Counted from the first letter of the stretch, positions 46,487 to 56,186 are shown. The stretch is 64,000 nucleotides of DNA from Allohoeflea poritis (GCF_027889715.1 NZ_JAPJZH010000014.1:62001-126000); one strand, 5' to 3'. Notes: a model not told the origin generated them from the sequence alone. Translations and numbers: made by a program.

Positions 46487-47317
46487 ATGTTCACATCGTT
46501 GCGCTGTCTGGCGGTCACGCTGACGACAATTCTGTTCCCGGTGGCCACGGTTGCCGCGGGGGAGTTCATCGTGCTGCAGTCGACCACATCGACGCAGAAT
46601 TCCGGCCTCTACGAGCATTTGCTGCCCGGATTTGAGAAAAAGACCGGCATACAGGTGCGGGTCGTCGCAGTGGGCACCGGCCAGGCGATCAAGAATGCGG
46701 GCAATTGCGATGGCGACCTGCTGCTCGTGCATGCCAAGGCGGCAGAGGAAGCCTTTGTCGCCGAGGGCGGCGGTAAGCAACGCCGCGATGTCATGTACAA
46801 TGATTTCGTGCTCGTCGGCCCCTCCGCGGATCCGGCGGAAATAGGCGGCAGTGCGCAGATCGGCGATGCGCTTCAAAGGATTGCGCATTCACGCGCGGCC
46901 TTTGCATCGCGCGGCGACGATTCGGGAACCCACAAGAAGGAGCTCGCGCTGTGGAACGGCATCGGTGTCGATCCTCAGGCACACAGCGGAAGCTGGTACC
47001 GCGAAACCGGCTCCGGAATGGGTGCGACGCTGAATGTGGCCGTCGGCATGGACGCCTATGTGCTGACCGACCGGGCGACCTGGATCAGCTTCGGTAACCA
47101 GGCCGACCACCGGATCCTGGTCGAGGGCGATCCGGCGCTTTTCAATCAATATGGCGTTGTCACCATCGATCCTGCCCATTGCCCCAATGTCAAGGAAGCG
47201 GCAGCCGAACGCTTTGTCGAATGGCTGCTCGGCCCCGAGGGCCAGGCGGCGATTGCCGGTTTCCGTCTCGACGGGCAGCAGCTTTTCCATCCGAACGCGA
47301 AGAACGGCGGAAGCTGA
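46487..47317 (+). CDS. tupA: Tungstate-binding periplasmic protein
   Basis: High-affinity oxyanion-binding protein of 276 residues with signal peptide MFTSLRCLAVTLTTILFPVATVAAG. The mature N-terminus FIVLQSTTSTQNSGLYEHLLPGFEKKTG bears the TupA signature (TTSTxxSGL), and VVAVGTGQAIKNAGNCDGDLLLVHAK, FASRGDDSGTHKKELALW and TGSGMGATLNVAVGMDAYVLTDRATW follow. Tungstate (perhaps molybdate) would supply formate dehydrogenase or aldehyde oxidoreductases. The gene order B-C-A is the reverse of the usual A-first layout. AGGAGG precedes the ATG. Confidence 0.93.
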   Translation: MFTSLRCLAVTLTTILFPVATVAAGEFIVLQSTTSTQNSGLYEHLLPGFEKKTGIQVRVVAVGTGQAIKNAGNCDGDLLLVHAKAAEEAFVAEGGGKQRRDVMYNDFVLVGPSADPAEIGGSAQIGDALQRIAHSRAAFASRGDDSGTHKKELALWNGIGVDPQAHSGSWYRETGSGMGATLNVAVGMDAYVLTDRATWISFGNQADHRILVEGDPALFNQYGVVTIDPAHCPNVKEAAAERFVEWLLGPEGQAAIAGFRLDGQQLFHPNAKNGGS

Positions 47318-47329
47318 CCGTCGGGCCGA

Positions 47330-48688
47330 TCATTCGGTCTCGATGATAGCGGAGATTTCCTTGACCCGTGCGGCGACGAGGCCCGCATCGCCACGCGCTT
47401 CGACATTGAGCCGCAGCAGCGGCTCCGTATTCGAGGCGCGCACGTTGAAGCGCCAGTCGCCGAAGGCCATGCTGAGCCCGTCGATGGTCTCGACGGACGG
47501 ATCGGCCGGCGCGAAATGATCGGCGATCTTCTTCAGCACAAGGTCCGAATCCGCGACGGTGAAATTGATCTCGCCGGAACAGGGGAAGGCGTCGATCCGC
47601 GCGGCGACCATCTCACTGAGCTTGGCGCCGCTGGCCGACATCTCGGCGACGACAGCGAGCCAGGGCAGCATGCCCGTGTCGCAATAGCTGAAATCGCGGA
47701 AATAGTGATGCGCGCTCATCTCGCCGCCATAGACGGCGTCCTCATCGCGCAGCATCTGCTTGAAAAAGGCGTGCCCGGTGCGGCAGATCCTTGCGGTGCC
47801 GCCGGCTTTTTCGACCGTGTCGATGGTGTTCCATGTCAGGCGCGGGTCATAGAGGATCGTGCCGCCCGGGTGGCCGCGCAGCATGGTCTGGGCGATGAGG
47901 CCGACGAGATAGTAGCCTTCGACGAAATTGCCGTGCTCGTCATAGAAGAAACAGCGGTCGAAATCGCCGTCCCAGGCAAGGCCGAGATCGGCGCCATGCT
48001 CGACGACCGCACGGCTGGCGCGTTCGCGCCGCTCCGGCAGCAGCGGATTGGGGATGCCGTTCGGCAGGGACGGGTCGGGCGCGTGATCGACCTTGATGAA
48101 CGTAAAGGGCAGGTGTTCTTCGAGCAGGTCGATGACCGGGCCGGCGCAGCCATTTCCGGCGTGGCAGACGATCTTGAGCGGCTTCAACGCCAGCCCCTCG
48201 ACCTGTTTCAGCAGGCGCTCCACATAGGGCGCCTTGCCGAGTTGCGGCGCCAGGAGACCGCGCTTGGAATAGTCCGCGACGACGGGAAACTTGCGGTCGG
48301 AGTAAACCAGGTCCTCGAGCGGCTTGAGCGCATTGTCGCGGGTCGCGGCGCGTGCGCCGTCAAGCACCATCTTGATGCCGTTATAGTCCTTGGGATTGTG
48401 GCTGGCCGTTACCATCAGGCCGGCATCGGCGCCGCTGTTGTCGGTGTGAAAATAAACCTCCTCGGTCCCGCACTGGCCGAGCGGAAGGACATCGACCCCG
48501 CTGTCAAGCAGCCCTTGCGTGATGGCGCTGGCCAGCGCCGGGCTGTCTTGCCGCATGTCGTGGCCGACAACGACGCTCTGACGAGGCTGCTGGGCGGCGA
48601 CGGCCTGCCCGAAACGGTAGGCGAACGGCACATTGACCTGTCCGGGGATTTCGCCGCGGACGTCATAGGCTTTGAAGGCTGATGTCAT
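47330..48688 (-). CDS. Phosphomannomutase/phosphoglucomutase (ManB/CpsG type)
   Basis: Interconverts mannose-6-P and mannose-1-P (and probably the glucose forms) for surface polysaccharide. The 452-residue protein has four alpha-D-phosphohexomutase domains: phosphoserine Ser96 in TASHNPKDYNG, metal loop DGDFDR at 240-245, sugar loop GGEMSAHHYF, and phosphate loop RASNTEPLLRLNVEARG. It opens MTSAFKAYDVRGEIPGQVN. It converges on tupA with 12 bases between and stands beside, but 110 bases apart from, the galactoside operon on the same strand. Confidence 0.95.
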   Translation of the reverse strand: MTSAFKAYDVRGEIPGQVNVPFAYRFGQAVAAQQPRQSVVVGHDMRQDSPALASAITQGLLDSGVDVLPLGQCGTEEVYFHTDNSGADAGLMVTASHNPKDYNGIKMVLDGARAATRDNALKPLEDLVYSDRKFPVVADYSKRGLLAPQLGKAPYVERLLKQVEGLALKPLKIVCHAGNGCAGPVIDLLEEHLPFTFIKVDHAPDPSLPNGIPNPLLPERRERASRAVVEHGADLGLAWDGDFDRCFFYDEHGNFVEGYYLVGLIAQTMLRGHPGGTILYDPRLTWNTIDTVEKAGGTARICRTGHAFFKQMLRDEDAVYGGEMSAHHYFRDFSYCDTGMLPWLAVVAEMSASGAKLSEMVAARIDAFPCSGEINFTVADSDLVLKKIADHFAPADPSVETIDGLSMAFGDWRFNVRASNTEPLLRLNVEARGDAGLVAARVKEISAIIETE

Positions 48689-48799
48689 TGCAGGGGATTT
48701 CCCGTTTTGTCTGGTCAGGGTCAGCAGGCCCCTGCGATATCACCGTGACGCGGGGGAGACAACCATGGTCCCCTGCGCGCCAGGCTCATGGATAACAGA

Positions 48800-50758
48800 T
48801 TACTGCCGGAAGACCGAGACACCGGATGGCGGCAGCGCGCTGCCCCCGATGATCAGTTCGCCGTCAAGGCCGAGCGCGCCGAGGTCCGCGGCCGTATCGC
48901 CATAGTTGAACACGAAGGTCAGATCGCCGTGCCGTCGTAGCCGAACGCCCTCCGGCAGATCGACGGTCGGCAGTGCGGCCAAAGTGGTCAGTCGCGCGAC
49001 AATGTCATCGAGCAAGATGTCATCCGGCCAGCCGCCGAGATAATGGGTTCGTCCCTGATGCACCAGAACAGGCCAGCCGTCCTCGGCCGTAATCTCGGCC
49101 TGACACGATCCGCCTGTGACCAGAAACTCGCGCCAGAACCGGACCGCGCCTTCCCCGTCGGCAAGGCTCACGGGGCAATCCGGCCTCAAGCTCTCGACAC
49201 GGCTGACCAGGACATCGGCCAGGTTCTTCGGCAGATCCGGCGGCAAACCGTCGGGAATCGAGAAATCCCTGGTTTTCGAGCCAGATCGCGGTCCGATCAG
49301 CGCGATGCCCTCAAAGTTGCACAGCGCCGTGACAAGCGCATCGCTCCAGGCAAACAGCCCCGGAACCAGCACCAGCCCGTAGGCCGACAGGTCTGCGGTA
49401 TCCGGAGCAACGATATCGATCGACAGCCCCTTGCGCCGCAGCGCCCGGTAGTGGTCGAAGACCAGACGGAAATAGTCGAACTCACGGCCCTGCGGCTGTA
49501 CCTCCCAGGCCCAGGCGGATTCATAATCGAAAACGATCGCGGCGTCCGCTTTGGTGTTTGCCGTTGTGTCCACGGCCTGCAGCGCTTCGATTGCGCTCTT
49601 TGCCTCGAAATAGCCTTCCGCCTCGACACCGTCCGGACGCAGCAAGCCCGAGTGCATCTGCTCCTGTGCAAACGGTGCCTGTTTCCAGCGGAAATAGCTG
49701 ACGACCTCGGCTCCGTGGGCAAAGGCTTCCAGTGTCCACAGTCGCACCATGCCGTCGCGCGGCACCGGGTTGTGGTCGGCCCAGTTCACCGGTCCCGGCT
49801 GCTGTTCCATGACCCACCAGCGGCCGCCGGATGTTGCACGGTAAAGATCGTGGTGAAAGGCCTGAAAATCGGGATCGCCGGCACGGGCGAAGCGCCGCCG
49901 CCAGTCATCATCCGCGTCCGACCGGTCCTCCAGGAAGCCGAGCGGATAGTTGTCCCAACTCGATATGTCGAGGTCCGCGCCCACCGCGAAGTGATCGAAT
50001 TCGAGCGTCCGGCCCATGAAATTGTGGATGATGTCTCGGCCGGGCGACAGTTTGCGCAACAGATCGCACTGCAGCCGGTTGAACTCGACGACCTGGTCGG
50101 ACGAGAAACGGTAGAAATCCATCCGGTGCGCGGGATTGATCTCCGCCGGTGCGAGGCCGGGAAGATCGATCGCGTAGATATCGGTGTACTCCTTGGACCA
50201 GAAGACATTGCCCCAGGCCGAATTGAGCGCTTCAACCGATCCGTATCTGTCGCTCAGCCAATGGCGAAATGCGGCGAGCGATTCCTCGGACCAGGACCGG
50301 GCTGTATCGTGGCAGCCATATTCATTATCGGTCTGCCAGCCGGCGACGGCCGGGTGATTGCCGAAGCGCTCCGCAAGGGTTTCCACGATGCGAAGGCATT
50401 CGCTGCGGTAGCCGCGATGCGAGAAACAATAGTGACGGCGCGAGCCGAAGCCGAGAACCTTGCCCTCCTTGTCGACGGGAAGCATGTCCGGCATCTCGTC
50501 GACCAGCCATTTCGGCGGTGTTGCCGTCGGTGTTCCCAATATCACTTTCAGGCCGGCTTCATGCAGCACGTCGATGGCGCGTTCGAGCCATTCGAGGCGC
50601 AAATCGCCGCGCTTCGGCTCCAGCCGCGACCAGGCAAACTCGCCGATACGCACATAGGTAACGCCAAGGGCGGCCATGCGCCGCGCATCATCCGGCCAGA
50701 GGCTTTCGGGCCAGTGTTCCGGATAGTAACACACGCCGATTTCAAATTTCTTGTTCAT
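48800..50758 (-). CDS. Beta-galactosidase, glycoside hydrolase family 42
   Basis: Hydrolyses beta-galactosides such as lactose to galactose. The 652-residue protein shows all three GH42 domains: TIM barrel from residue 1 (GVCYYPEHWPESLWPDDARRMAALGVTYVRIGEFAWSRLEP), acid/base Glu146 in WQTDNEYGCHDT, nucleophile Glu318 in WWVMEQQPGPVNW, then a trimerisation domain (about 385-590) and a small C-terminal beta domain. No signal peptide, so it is cytoplasmic and works on imported sugars. Last gene of the ten-gene galactoside operon; it starts eight bases after the lactonase gene. Confidence 0.96.
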   Translation of the reverse strand: MNKKFEIGVCYYPEHWPESLWPDDARRMAALGVTYVRIGEFAWSRLEPKRGDLRLEWLERAIDVLHEAGLKVILGTPTATPPKWLVDEMPDMLPVDKEGKVLGFGSRRHYCFSHRGYRSECLRIVETLAERFGNHPAVAGWQTDNEYGCHDTARSWSEESLAAFRHWLSDRYGSVEALNSAWGNVFWSKEYTDIYAIDLPGLAPAEINPAHRMDFYRFSSDQVVEFNRLQCDLLRKLSPGRDIIHNFMGRTLEFDHFAVGADLDISSWDNYPLGFLEDRSDADDDWRRRFARAGDPDFQAFHHDLYRATSGGRWWVMEQQPGPVNWADHNPVPRDGMVRLWTLEAFAHGAEVVSYFRWKQAPFAQEQMHSGLLRPDGVEAEGYFEAKSAIEALQAVDTTANTKADAAIVFDYESAWAWEVQPQGREFDYFRLVFDHYRALRRKGLSIDIVAPDTADLSAYGLVLVPGLFAWSDALVTALCNFEGIALIGPRSGSKTRDFSIPDGLPPDLPKNLADVLVSRVESLRPDCPVSLADGEGAVRFWREFLVTGGSCQAEITAEDGWPVLVHQGRTHYLGGWPDDILLDDIVARLTTLAALPTVDLPEGVRLRRHGDLTFVFNYGDTAADLGALGLDGELIIGGSALPPSGVSVFRQ

Positions 50759-50765
50759 GGTCTTT

Positions 50766-51653
50766 CTAAAGCGAGACTTTCGGCTCGATCCTGCCGTTCA
50801 CACGGCGGTCAATCATAAATGTCATGCCGGCATGCGGCTGTTCGATCAGACGCTGTTCACTGATCCCCTCGGCAGCCGATGTCAAGATCATGCGTGAAGC
50901 ATCTTTGCCGACAAAGGCGGGACATGTGATCTGCGACGCCGGCAGATTGATTGTCTCGACGACCGATCCGGAAGCATCATATGCCTGAACGCAGGAACCG
51001 TCCCAGCGGGCAATCCACATCAGCCCGTCGGCATCGATGACCGCGCCATCGGCCCAGCCCGGATGATCCAGCGTGCGCACGATAAAATCCTCAGCTTGTC
51101 CCGTGGGCAATCCGGTCTGCGGATCGAGCGGTACCCGCATGACTTTTCCGGTCGGCGTGTCGGTGAAATACCCGACCGAACCGTCGGCGGAGAAACATAT
51201 TGCGTTTGTAACGGTAATGCCGGTGAACAGGGGTTTCAGCTCGCCGCGGAAATAGTGATAGATCGATCCGGCGTTTTCCTTGCCGAATTTGCTCATCGTG
51301 CCGACCCAGAACGCGCCGCACGGGTGGACCCGGCTGTCGTTGGACCGCGTGGTCTCGTTATCGGCCTCAATGCCGACGATATTGGTCAGCGCACCGTCCG
51401 ATGGCGACCGTTCTAAAAGCCCTTTTTCGCAGGCAATGACCTGCCGGCCGCCATCCGCGACAGCCAATGCGCTGCACAGGAACGGGAGGTCGTGCGATGC
51501 CGAATGCCCGTCACCGAACCGGTGTTCCATGAGCTTTCGACCGGTGATGTCGAACCACCACAGCGTGTCGGTTTCCGGGTCGTAGGTCGGTCCCTCGCCA
51601 AGCAGGCAGTTCGTGCTGTCCAAAATGCTGCAATCGAATCCGTTCAGATCCAT
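50766..51653 (-). CDS. SMP-30/gluconolactonase family protein, likely galactonolactonase
   Basis: Six-bladed propeller lactonase of 295 residues, cytoplasmic. The ATG at 51653 follows GGAGG by five bases and lies one base after the dgoA stop. Metal-site elements: Glu in CLLGEGPTYD, Asn/Asp around NAICFSADGSVGYFTD, and DGAVIDADGLMWIARWDG. By position between a galactose dehydrogenase-like SDR and KDPGal aldolase it most likely opens galactono-lactone; the sequence alone does not distinguish sugar lactones. Confidence 0.88.
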   Translation of the reverse strand: MDLNGFDCSILDSTNCLLGEGPTYDPETDTLWWFDITGRKLMEHRFGDGHSASHDLPFLCSALAVADGGRQVIACEKGLLERSPSDGALTNIVGIEADNETTRSNDSRVHPCGAFWVGTMSKFGKENAGSIYHYFRGELKPLFTGITVTNAICFSADGSVGYFTDTPTGKVMRVPLDPQTGLPTGQAEDFIVRTLDHPGWADGAVIDADGLMWIARWDGSCVQAYDASGSVVETINLPASQITCPAFVGKDASRMILTSAAEGISEQRLIEQPHAGMTFMIDRRVNGRIEPKVSL

Positions 51654-51654
51654 C

Positions 51655-52290
51655 TCAGCCTCCAAATACCGCATCATAGGCCTCTACGGAGATGCGGGCG
51701 CGCCGCGATATCTCATCCACGTTCATGCCGGGTTTGTAAAGGCTCGATCCGAGGCCGAACGTCCGCACGCCAACTGTTTTGTAATCCGCGAAGGTTTCGT
51801 GCGAGACGCCGCCGACGGCGCCGATTTCGATGTCCGGCGGCAGCACCGCCCGGATCGCCGCAATGCCCTGCGGGCCGAGCACGCTGGCCGGAAAGAATTT
51901 CAGTCCCGATGCGCCGGCGGAAACGGCAGTGAGCGCCTCGGTCGGCGTAAACACGCCCGGCATGGTGACCATGCCGCAATCGGACGCGCTGCGGATGATC
52001 TCGGGGTCCGTGTTGGGGCTGACCATCAGCCGCCCGCCGGCCTCCGCCAGGCGTTCGACATCGGCAAGCGTCAGCACAGTGCCCGCGCCGATCAGGCACT
52101 CGGCCGGCGCGCTGTCAACGGCGATGCGGATGGACTCGAACGGATCGGGCGAATTCAGCGGTATCTCGATGGCCTCAAGGCCGGCCGCAACCAGCGCGCC
52201 GATGGTTTCGGCGGTTTCATGCGGCTTGAGGCCGCGCAAAATGGCGACCAGCGAACGCTTCATCGATGGCCAGGGAGCTCTGTTCGTCAT
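51655..52290 (-). CDS. dgoA: 2-dehydro-3-deoxy-6-phosphogalactonate aldolase
   Basis: Splits KDPGal to pyruvate and glyceraldehyde-3-P. Of 211 residues, VAILRGLKPHET, GLEAIEIPLNSPDPFESI (catalytic Glu), CLIGAGTVLTLADVERLAEAGGRLMVSPN, and ASGLKFFPASVLGPQGIAAIRAVLP with the Schiff-base Lys, closely follow E. coli DgoA. The phosphate-binding end GLGSSLYKPGM is typical. A second ATG nine codons downstream (52263) is an alternative start. Preceded by dgoK with a nine-base gap. Confidence 0.95.
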   Translation of the reverse strand: MTNRAPWPSMKRSLVAILRGLKPHETAETIGALVAAGLEAIEIPLNSPDPFESIRIAVDSAPAECLIGAGTVLTLADVERLAEAGGRLMVSPNTDPEIIRSASDCGMVTMPGVFTPTEALTAVSAGASGLKFFPASVLGPQGIAAIRAVLPPDIEIGAVGGVSHETFADYKTVGVRTFGLGSSLYKPGMNVDEISRRARISVEAYDAVFGG

Positions 52291-52298
52291 ATCTTGAT

Positions 52299-53234
52299 CT
52301 ATCCGTAATCCGCTTGCGTATCCGTGCCCGGCCAGAAATGCCGCGCCCCGTAGTAAAGGCCCCTTTGCACGGCCTCGTCAGCGTCGATCATCACAATCTC
52401 CCGCCCCAGCGACAGGAACGCCGATTTATAGAGCGCGGCCAGCTTTCCCGAAGCGATGAGCATGATCGGTTCCCTGGTCTCCTGCATGGAAAGCGCGGCG
52501 CCGACCTCGGAGCCGATGAGCAATCCCGAAAGCCGCTCGAAGCTGCTTGTGACCTCGCGCCCGTAAAGCAACTGGCCGCCACGAATGGAAAACAGCAGGC
52601 GCGACAGATCCGATGGGTTGGCGTGGGCGTCCGCGACGGCCTGCAGGAAATCGCCGCTTTCGGGGTCGCAATTGTCCGCGTCACCCACCGCATGGCGCAA
52701 TATGGACCGACGCGCGATCAGGCTGAACAACTCGCCGGTCATATAGGTCGAAAAATCGGTGACGGACCGGTTGCTGACCTTGACCCATTTCGAATGCGTT
52801 CCCGGCATGCAGGCAAGGCCTGATGCGTGCGAGCCGGAAAAGGCGCCGAGCAACTGCGTTTCTTCGCCGCGAATGACGTCCGGACGGGCCGTTTCACGCC
52901 GCGCAAGTCCGGGCAGTATCCTGATATCGCGGCTCGGCCCGTTGACGCGCACGGCCTTTGCCGCGATATCGGCCAGTGGTGACGGCACCGTCAGATAGCG
53001 CGCCTCCTGCCAGCCCTGGCGCGATCCGGCCATGCCGCAAATCACGACCGGCAGGGTCTGCGGCGCATCCAGGGCCCGCATATGGGTGTCGAGGACGGTC
53101 TGAAAACCGGTTTCCGCCGCGATCGTCATGCCCTCATTGCTGCGTCTTTCGGACACGACACTGCCGTCTTCCGCCATCAGCCAGATGCGAAAACTCGTCG
53201 TGCCCCAGTCAATGGCTGCGCAAAAAGCTTGCAA
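52299..53234 (-). CDS. dgoK: 2-dehydro-3-deoxygalactonokinase
   Basis: Phosphorylates 2-keto-3-deoxy-galactonate. ASKHA-fold kinase: AIDWGTTSFRIWLMAEDG at the N-terminus, VVICGMAGSRQGWQEARYL, ILPGLARRETARPDVIRGEETQLLGAF, CMPGTHSKWVKV and the C-terminal nucleotide-binding part. No ATG is available; the TTG at 53234 gives 311 residues and the usual short lead before DWGTT, with GATAGGA just upstream. Another TTG at 53270 would add 12 residues and overlap the SDR gene. Confidence 0.93.
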   Translation of the reverse strand: MQAFCAAIDWGTTSFRIWLMAEDGSVVSERRSNEGMTIAAETGFQTVLDTHMRALDAPQTLPVVICGMAGSRQGWQEARYLTVPSPLADIAAKAVRVNGPSRDIRILPGLARRETARPDVIRGEETQLLGAFSGSHASGLACMPGTHSKWVKVSNRSVTDFSTYMTGELFSLIARRSILRHAVGDADNCDPESGDFLQAVADAHANPSDLSRLLFSIRGGQLLYGREVTSSFERLSGLLIGSEVGAALSMQETREPIMLIASGKLAALYKSAFLSLGREIVMIDADEAVQRGLYYGARHFWPGTDTQADYG

Positions 53235-53238
53235 GTTC

Positions 53239-54009
53239 CTATCCCGTGAATACGACGCCGCCGTCGACAACCAGAGCCTGGCTGGTCATCATTCTCGATG
53301 CCGAAGATGCGAGGAAGAGCGTCGGTTCGACGATATCGAGCGGCGCGATCTCCTCCTTCAGGCACTGCCGGTCGATATGGGCCTTCAGCGCTTCGTCCGT
53401 TACCCACAGCTCCTTCTGGCGATCCGTCAGAACCCATCCCGGCATGACCGCATTGACGCGGATATTGTCCTTTCCGAGTTCGCGCGCAAGCCCCCTGGTC
53501 AGGCCGGTAATCGCCGATTTCGACGCGACATAGGCCGGGTAGCCCTCATTGCCCATCATGTAGGAGATCGAGGAGAAATTGATGATCGAGCCGTGTCCGG
53601 CGTCGCGCATGTCCCTGGCGACCTCCTGAGCGGTGAAGAAATGCGGCCGAAGATTGATGTTGATCGCCCGGTCCCAGTCCTCCACCGAATATTCATGCAG
53701 GCTGTGGCGGTTGTCCGAGGCGGCGTTGTTGACCAGCACCGTGATCGGCCCGTGGGCGGCGCGGGCCTCCCGGATCGCCGCCAGCAGCGCATCGACATTG
53801 GTGATGTCGCAGGCGATGAACAATGGCCTGTTGCCGTATTCGGCCTCCAGCCGGTCGCACAGTTCCGTGGCATCGGATCGCTGCACGAAGGCGACCTTGG
53901 CGCCCTGGGCAACGAAGCCCTCCGTCAGCCATGCGCCGATGCCCGACCCGCCGCCGGTAATAAAGACGGACTGCCCCTTCAGATCGTTGAATTGCGCATT
54001 CAGTTTCAT
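53239..54009 (-). CDS. Short-chain dehydrogenase, probable D-galactose 1-dehydrogenase
   Basis: SDR of 256 residues: FITGGGSGIGAWLTEGF, CDITNVDALLAAI, VNNAASDNRHSLHEYSVEDWDR (the NNAAxDxRH form is seen in sugar 1-dehydrogenases), SSISYMMGNEGYPAYVASKSAI with catalytic Ser and YxxxK, and VMPGWVLTDRQ. The position with lactonase, DgoK and DgoA makes oxidation of galactose to galactono-lactone the most likely reaction. Cofactor NAD is suggested by the Asp-less end of the second strand (FVQRSD) only weakly. Confidence 0.87.
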   Translation of the reverse strand: MKLNAQFNDLKGQSVFITGGGSGIGAWLTEGFVAQGAKVAFVQRSDATELCDRLEAEYGNRPLFIACDITNVDALLAAIREARAAHGPITVLVNNAASDNRHSLHEYSVEDWDRAININLRPHFFTAQEVARDMRDAGHGSIINFSSISYMMGNEGYPAYVASKSAITGLTRGLARELGKDNIRVNAVMPGWVLTDRQKELWVTDEALKAHIDRQCLKEEIAPLDIVEPTLFLASSASRMMTSQALVVDGGVVFTG

Positions 54010-54073
54010 CCGTAACGTACTCCATCAGATTTCGATCGGTATGCATGCGCGAACCGGTCGAAACAAGTTCAAA

Positions 54074-56158
54074 TCATTGCCGCCGACCCTCGATGACCCA
54101 CATGGATTCGGGAAAACTCCAGGGCAGCGTCAATCCGTGGTTCATCAGGTAGCTGCCGCTCAGGTCAACGGATTCGGTTTTCAGCGTTTGCGTTCCGCGC
54201 GACAGGCCGACCGCCCGGTCGCGGTTGATCAGGTTTATGCGGTAGCGGGCATGCGGGTCGAGCCGTGTCAGGCGCAGGGGGCGTGGCGCGATCTGGCTGC
54301 TCGTCGCGGCCTTTCCGGCAAACACCACGAAGCGGGCGTGGTCCGCGGACAGTTGCTGTTCCGCGATGACGGCGGGATCCGGGCTTTCCAGGCGCAATAT
54401 GTCGGCATTCATCATCCAGCCGCGGTTTTGCTTCCACCAGCTTACGACCTGCCGCAGCGTCTCGGCCTCCTCGTCGGTCAGCTCGCGCGGATCCATCTCG
54501 ATGCCCATGTGCCGCTGCGCGGCGACCCATGCCCGAAACGACATGTCGAGAACCCGGCCCGACGTATGGCACTTTCGTGAGCCGACATGGCATCCCGTGA
54601 CCGTCGCCGGCAGGAACAGGGCCGCATTGTGTTGCATTTTCAGCCGTTCAAGCGCATCGGTGCTGTCGCTGAGCCAGATCCTCTGCGTGCGTTCGAGAAT
54701 GCCGAAATCAATGCGGCCGCCGCCCGACGCGCAGCTTTCGATCTCGACATGCGGAAATTCGGCGCGCAGCCGGTCCAGCAGCGCATAGGATCCGCGCGTC
54801 TGGTCCGCGTCCGGCATCGGCAGGACACGGTTGTGATCCCACTTGATATATTCGATGGCATGTTTGCGCAGCACCGTCGCGATGCGCTCGAACAGGAAGT
54901 CGCGCACGTCGGGAAGCGCCATGTTGAGCGCCTTCTGGTTGCGCCCGAGGATCTGGTCCTCGGCGCCCAGCGCCCAGTCCGGATGCGCCCGGTAAATCTC
55001 GGAATCCGGATTGATCATTTCCGGTTCGAACCAGATGCCGAACGTCATGCCGAGGCTGTGCACATGGTCGATCAGCGGATCCAGCCCGTCCGGATATTTC
55101 CGTGGATCGACCTCCCAGTCGGACAACGCGCGGGTGTCATTGTCGCGGCGGTTGAACCAGCCATCGTCCAGAACGAAGCGTTCCACCCCCAAATCCGCCG
55201 CGCGGCTTGCGATGTCCTTGAGCACCGGGAGATCGTGGTTGAAATAGACCGCCTCCCAGCAATTGTAATGAACTGGCCGCTCGCGATCGGGCTGTGGCAT
55301 TTGCACGATTTCGTCGCGCAGATGGCGCTGGAAGGCGACCGCGCAGCCATTCAGCCCGTCATCGGAAAAAGTAATGTAGAGGGGGGCGGTCTCGAACTGC
55401 TTTTTGGGCGTTGCCTCCATGTGTTCGGCATGTCCGAACTGGATCTGGCGTCTGCCGTCCGGAAGTTCTTCCGCGATCATCTTGTGGCCGCCGGACCAGC
55501 CATAGTGGAAGGCGTAGGCCTGGCCCTGCGTGTTCGTGGCGCCGCGGCACGGGACGATCAGTCCCGGAAAATGCTCATGTCCGGTCCGCCCGGTCCGGTT
55601 CTCGCGGAACCGCACGCCCGGCGACCAGACGGTCCGGTTGAGCTGGAATTCGCCGCACCACCGCCCGGAGACGTCGATCATCTCGTCCGACAGTTGCGGT
55701 GCGGGCATCACTGGCGCCGACATCCAGTGCAGGTGAATGGGTTCATCCGATTCGAGCGCTGCCTGTGCCTCGATCACATGGGTCCGGCTATTGATGGCAA
55801 AGCGGGCGGAGTAGGTGAGACCGTTGTTCTCGTCGGTGTAGAACAGGTTCAGCCTTCCCGGTTCTTCTTGCGCCTGAACCAGACAGAACTTCGTCAGCAA
55901 TTGCGTGCCGTCGCTGGCCCGCACGATCAGCCCCGGCTGACCGGGAAAAGTGCGTGTGGCTTCGGGCGAAACGGAAAGCTCCGGGTTCAGATCGAGCATG
56001 CCGCCGGTCACGTCGATGGCATGAACGGCAAACAGCGTATCCAGATCTTCGTCGTCCGGTAGCCTCGGCCCCCAGTAGATCACCTCGGCGAGGTGTTTCC
56101 GATGGGAGCCGAGCACCAGAGTCTGACGTCTGTCATCCAGCCGCCAGCATTGGATCAT
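54074..56158 (-). CDS. Alpha-galactosidase, glycoside hydrolase family 36
   Basis: Releases galactose from melibiose, raffinose and related sugars. The 694-residue protein has the N-terminal beta-supersandwich (about 1-300, with HFPGLIVPCRGATNTQGQAYAFHYGWSGGH) and a TIM barrel. Active-site elements: VLDDGWFNRRDND, GIWFEPEMINPDSE, nucleophile Asp441 in IKWDHNR, ESCASGGGRID, and the acid/base Asp in WLSDSTDA (about 496-503). No signal peptide: a cytoplasmic enzyme using imported oligosaccharides. It follows the two permease genes in the operon. Confidence 0.95.
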   Translation of the reverse strand: MIQCWRLDDRRQTLVLGSHRKHLAEVIYWGPRLPDDEDLDTLFAVHAIDVTGGMLDLNPELSVSPEATRTFPGQPGLIVRASDGTQLLTKFCLVQAQEEPGRLNLFYTDENNGLTYSARFAINSRTHVIEAQAALESDEPIHLHWMSAPVMPAPQLSDEMIDVSGRWCGEFQLNRTVWSPGVRFRENRTGRTGHEHFPGLIVPCRGATNTQGQAYAFHYGWSGGHKMIAEELPDGRRQIQFGHAEHMEATPKKQFETAPLYITFSDDGLNGCAVAFQRHLRDEIVQMPQPDRERPVHYNCWEAVYFNHDLPVLKDIASRAADLGVERFVLDDGWFNRRDNDTRALSDWEVDPRKYPDGLDPLIDHVHSLGMTFGIWFEPEMINPDSEIYRAHPDWALGAEDQILGRNQKALNMALPDVRDFLFERIATVLRKHAIEYIKWDHNRVLPMPDADQTRGSYALLDRLRAEFPHVEIESCASGGGRIDFGILERTQRIWLSDSTDALERLKMQHNAALFLPATVTGCHVGSRKCHTSGRVLDMSFRAWVAAQRHMGIEMDPRELTDEEAETLRQVVSWWKQNRGWMMNADILRLESPDPAVIAEQQLSADHARFVVFAGKAATSSQIAPRPLRLTRLDPHARYRINLINRDRAVGLSRGTQTLKTESVDLSGSYLMNHGLTLPWSFPESMWVIEGRRQ

Positions 56159-56186
56159 GGCCGCCTTCCAATGATCTTCAATCGCA

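Noticed and set aside
49043..50818. A 590-codon open frame on the plus strand opposite the beta-galactosidase gene
   Set aside because: The minus strand encodes an intact GH42 enzyme with both catalytic Glu residues; the plus-strand reading has no domain and no ribosome-binding site.
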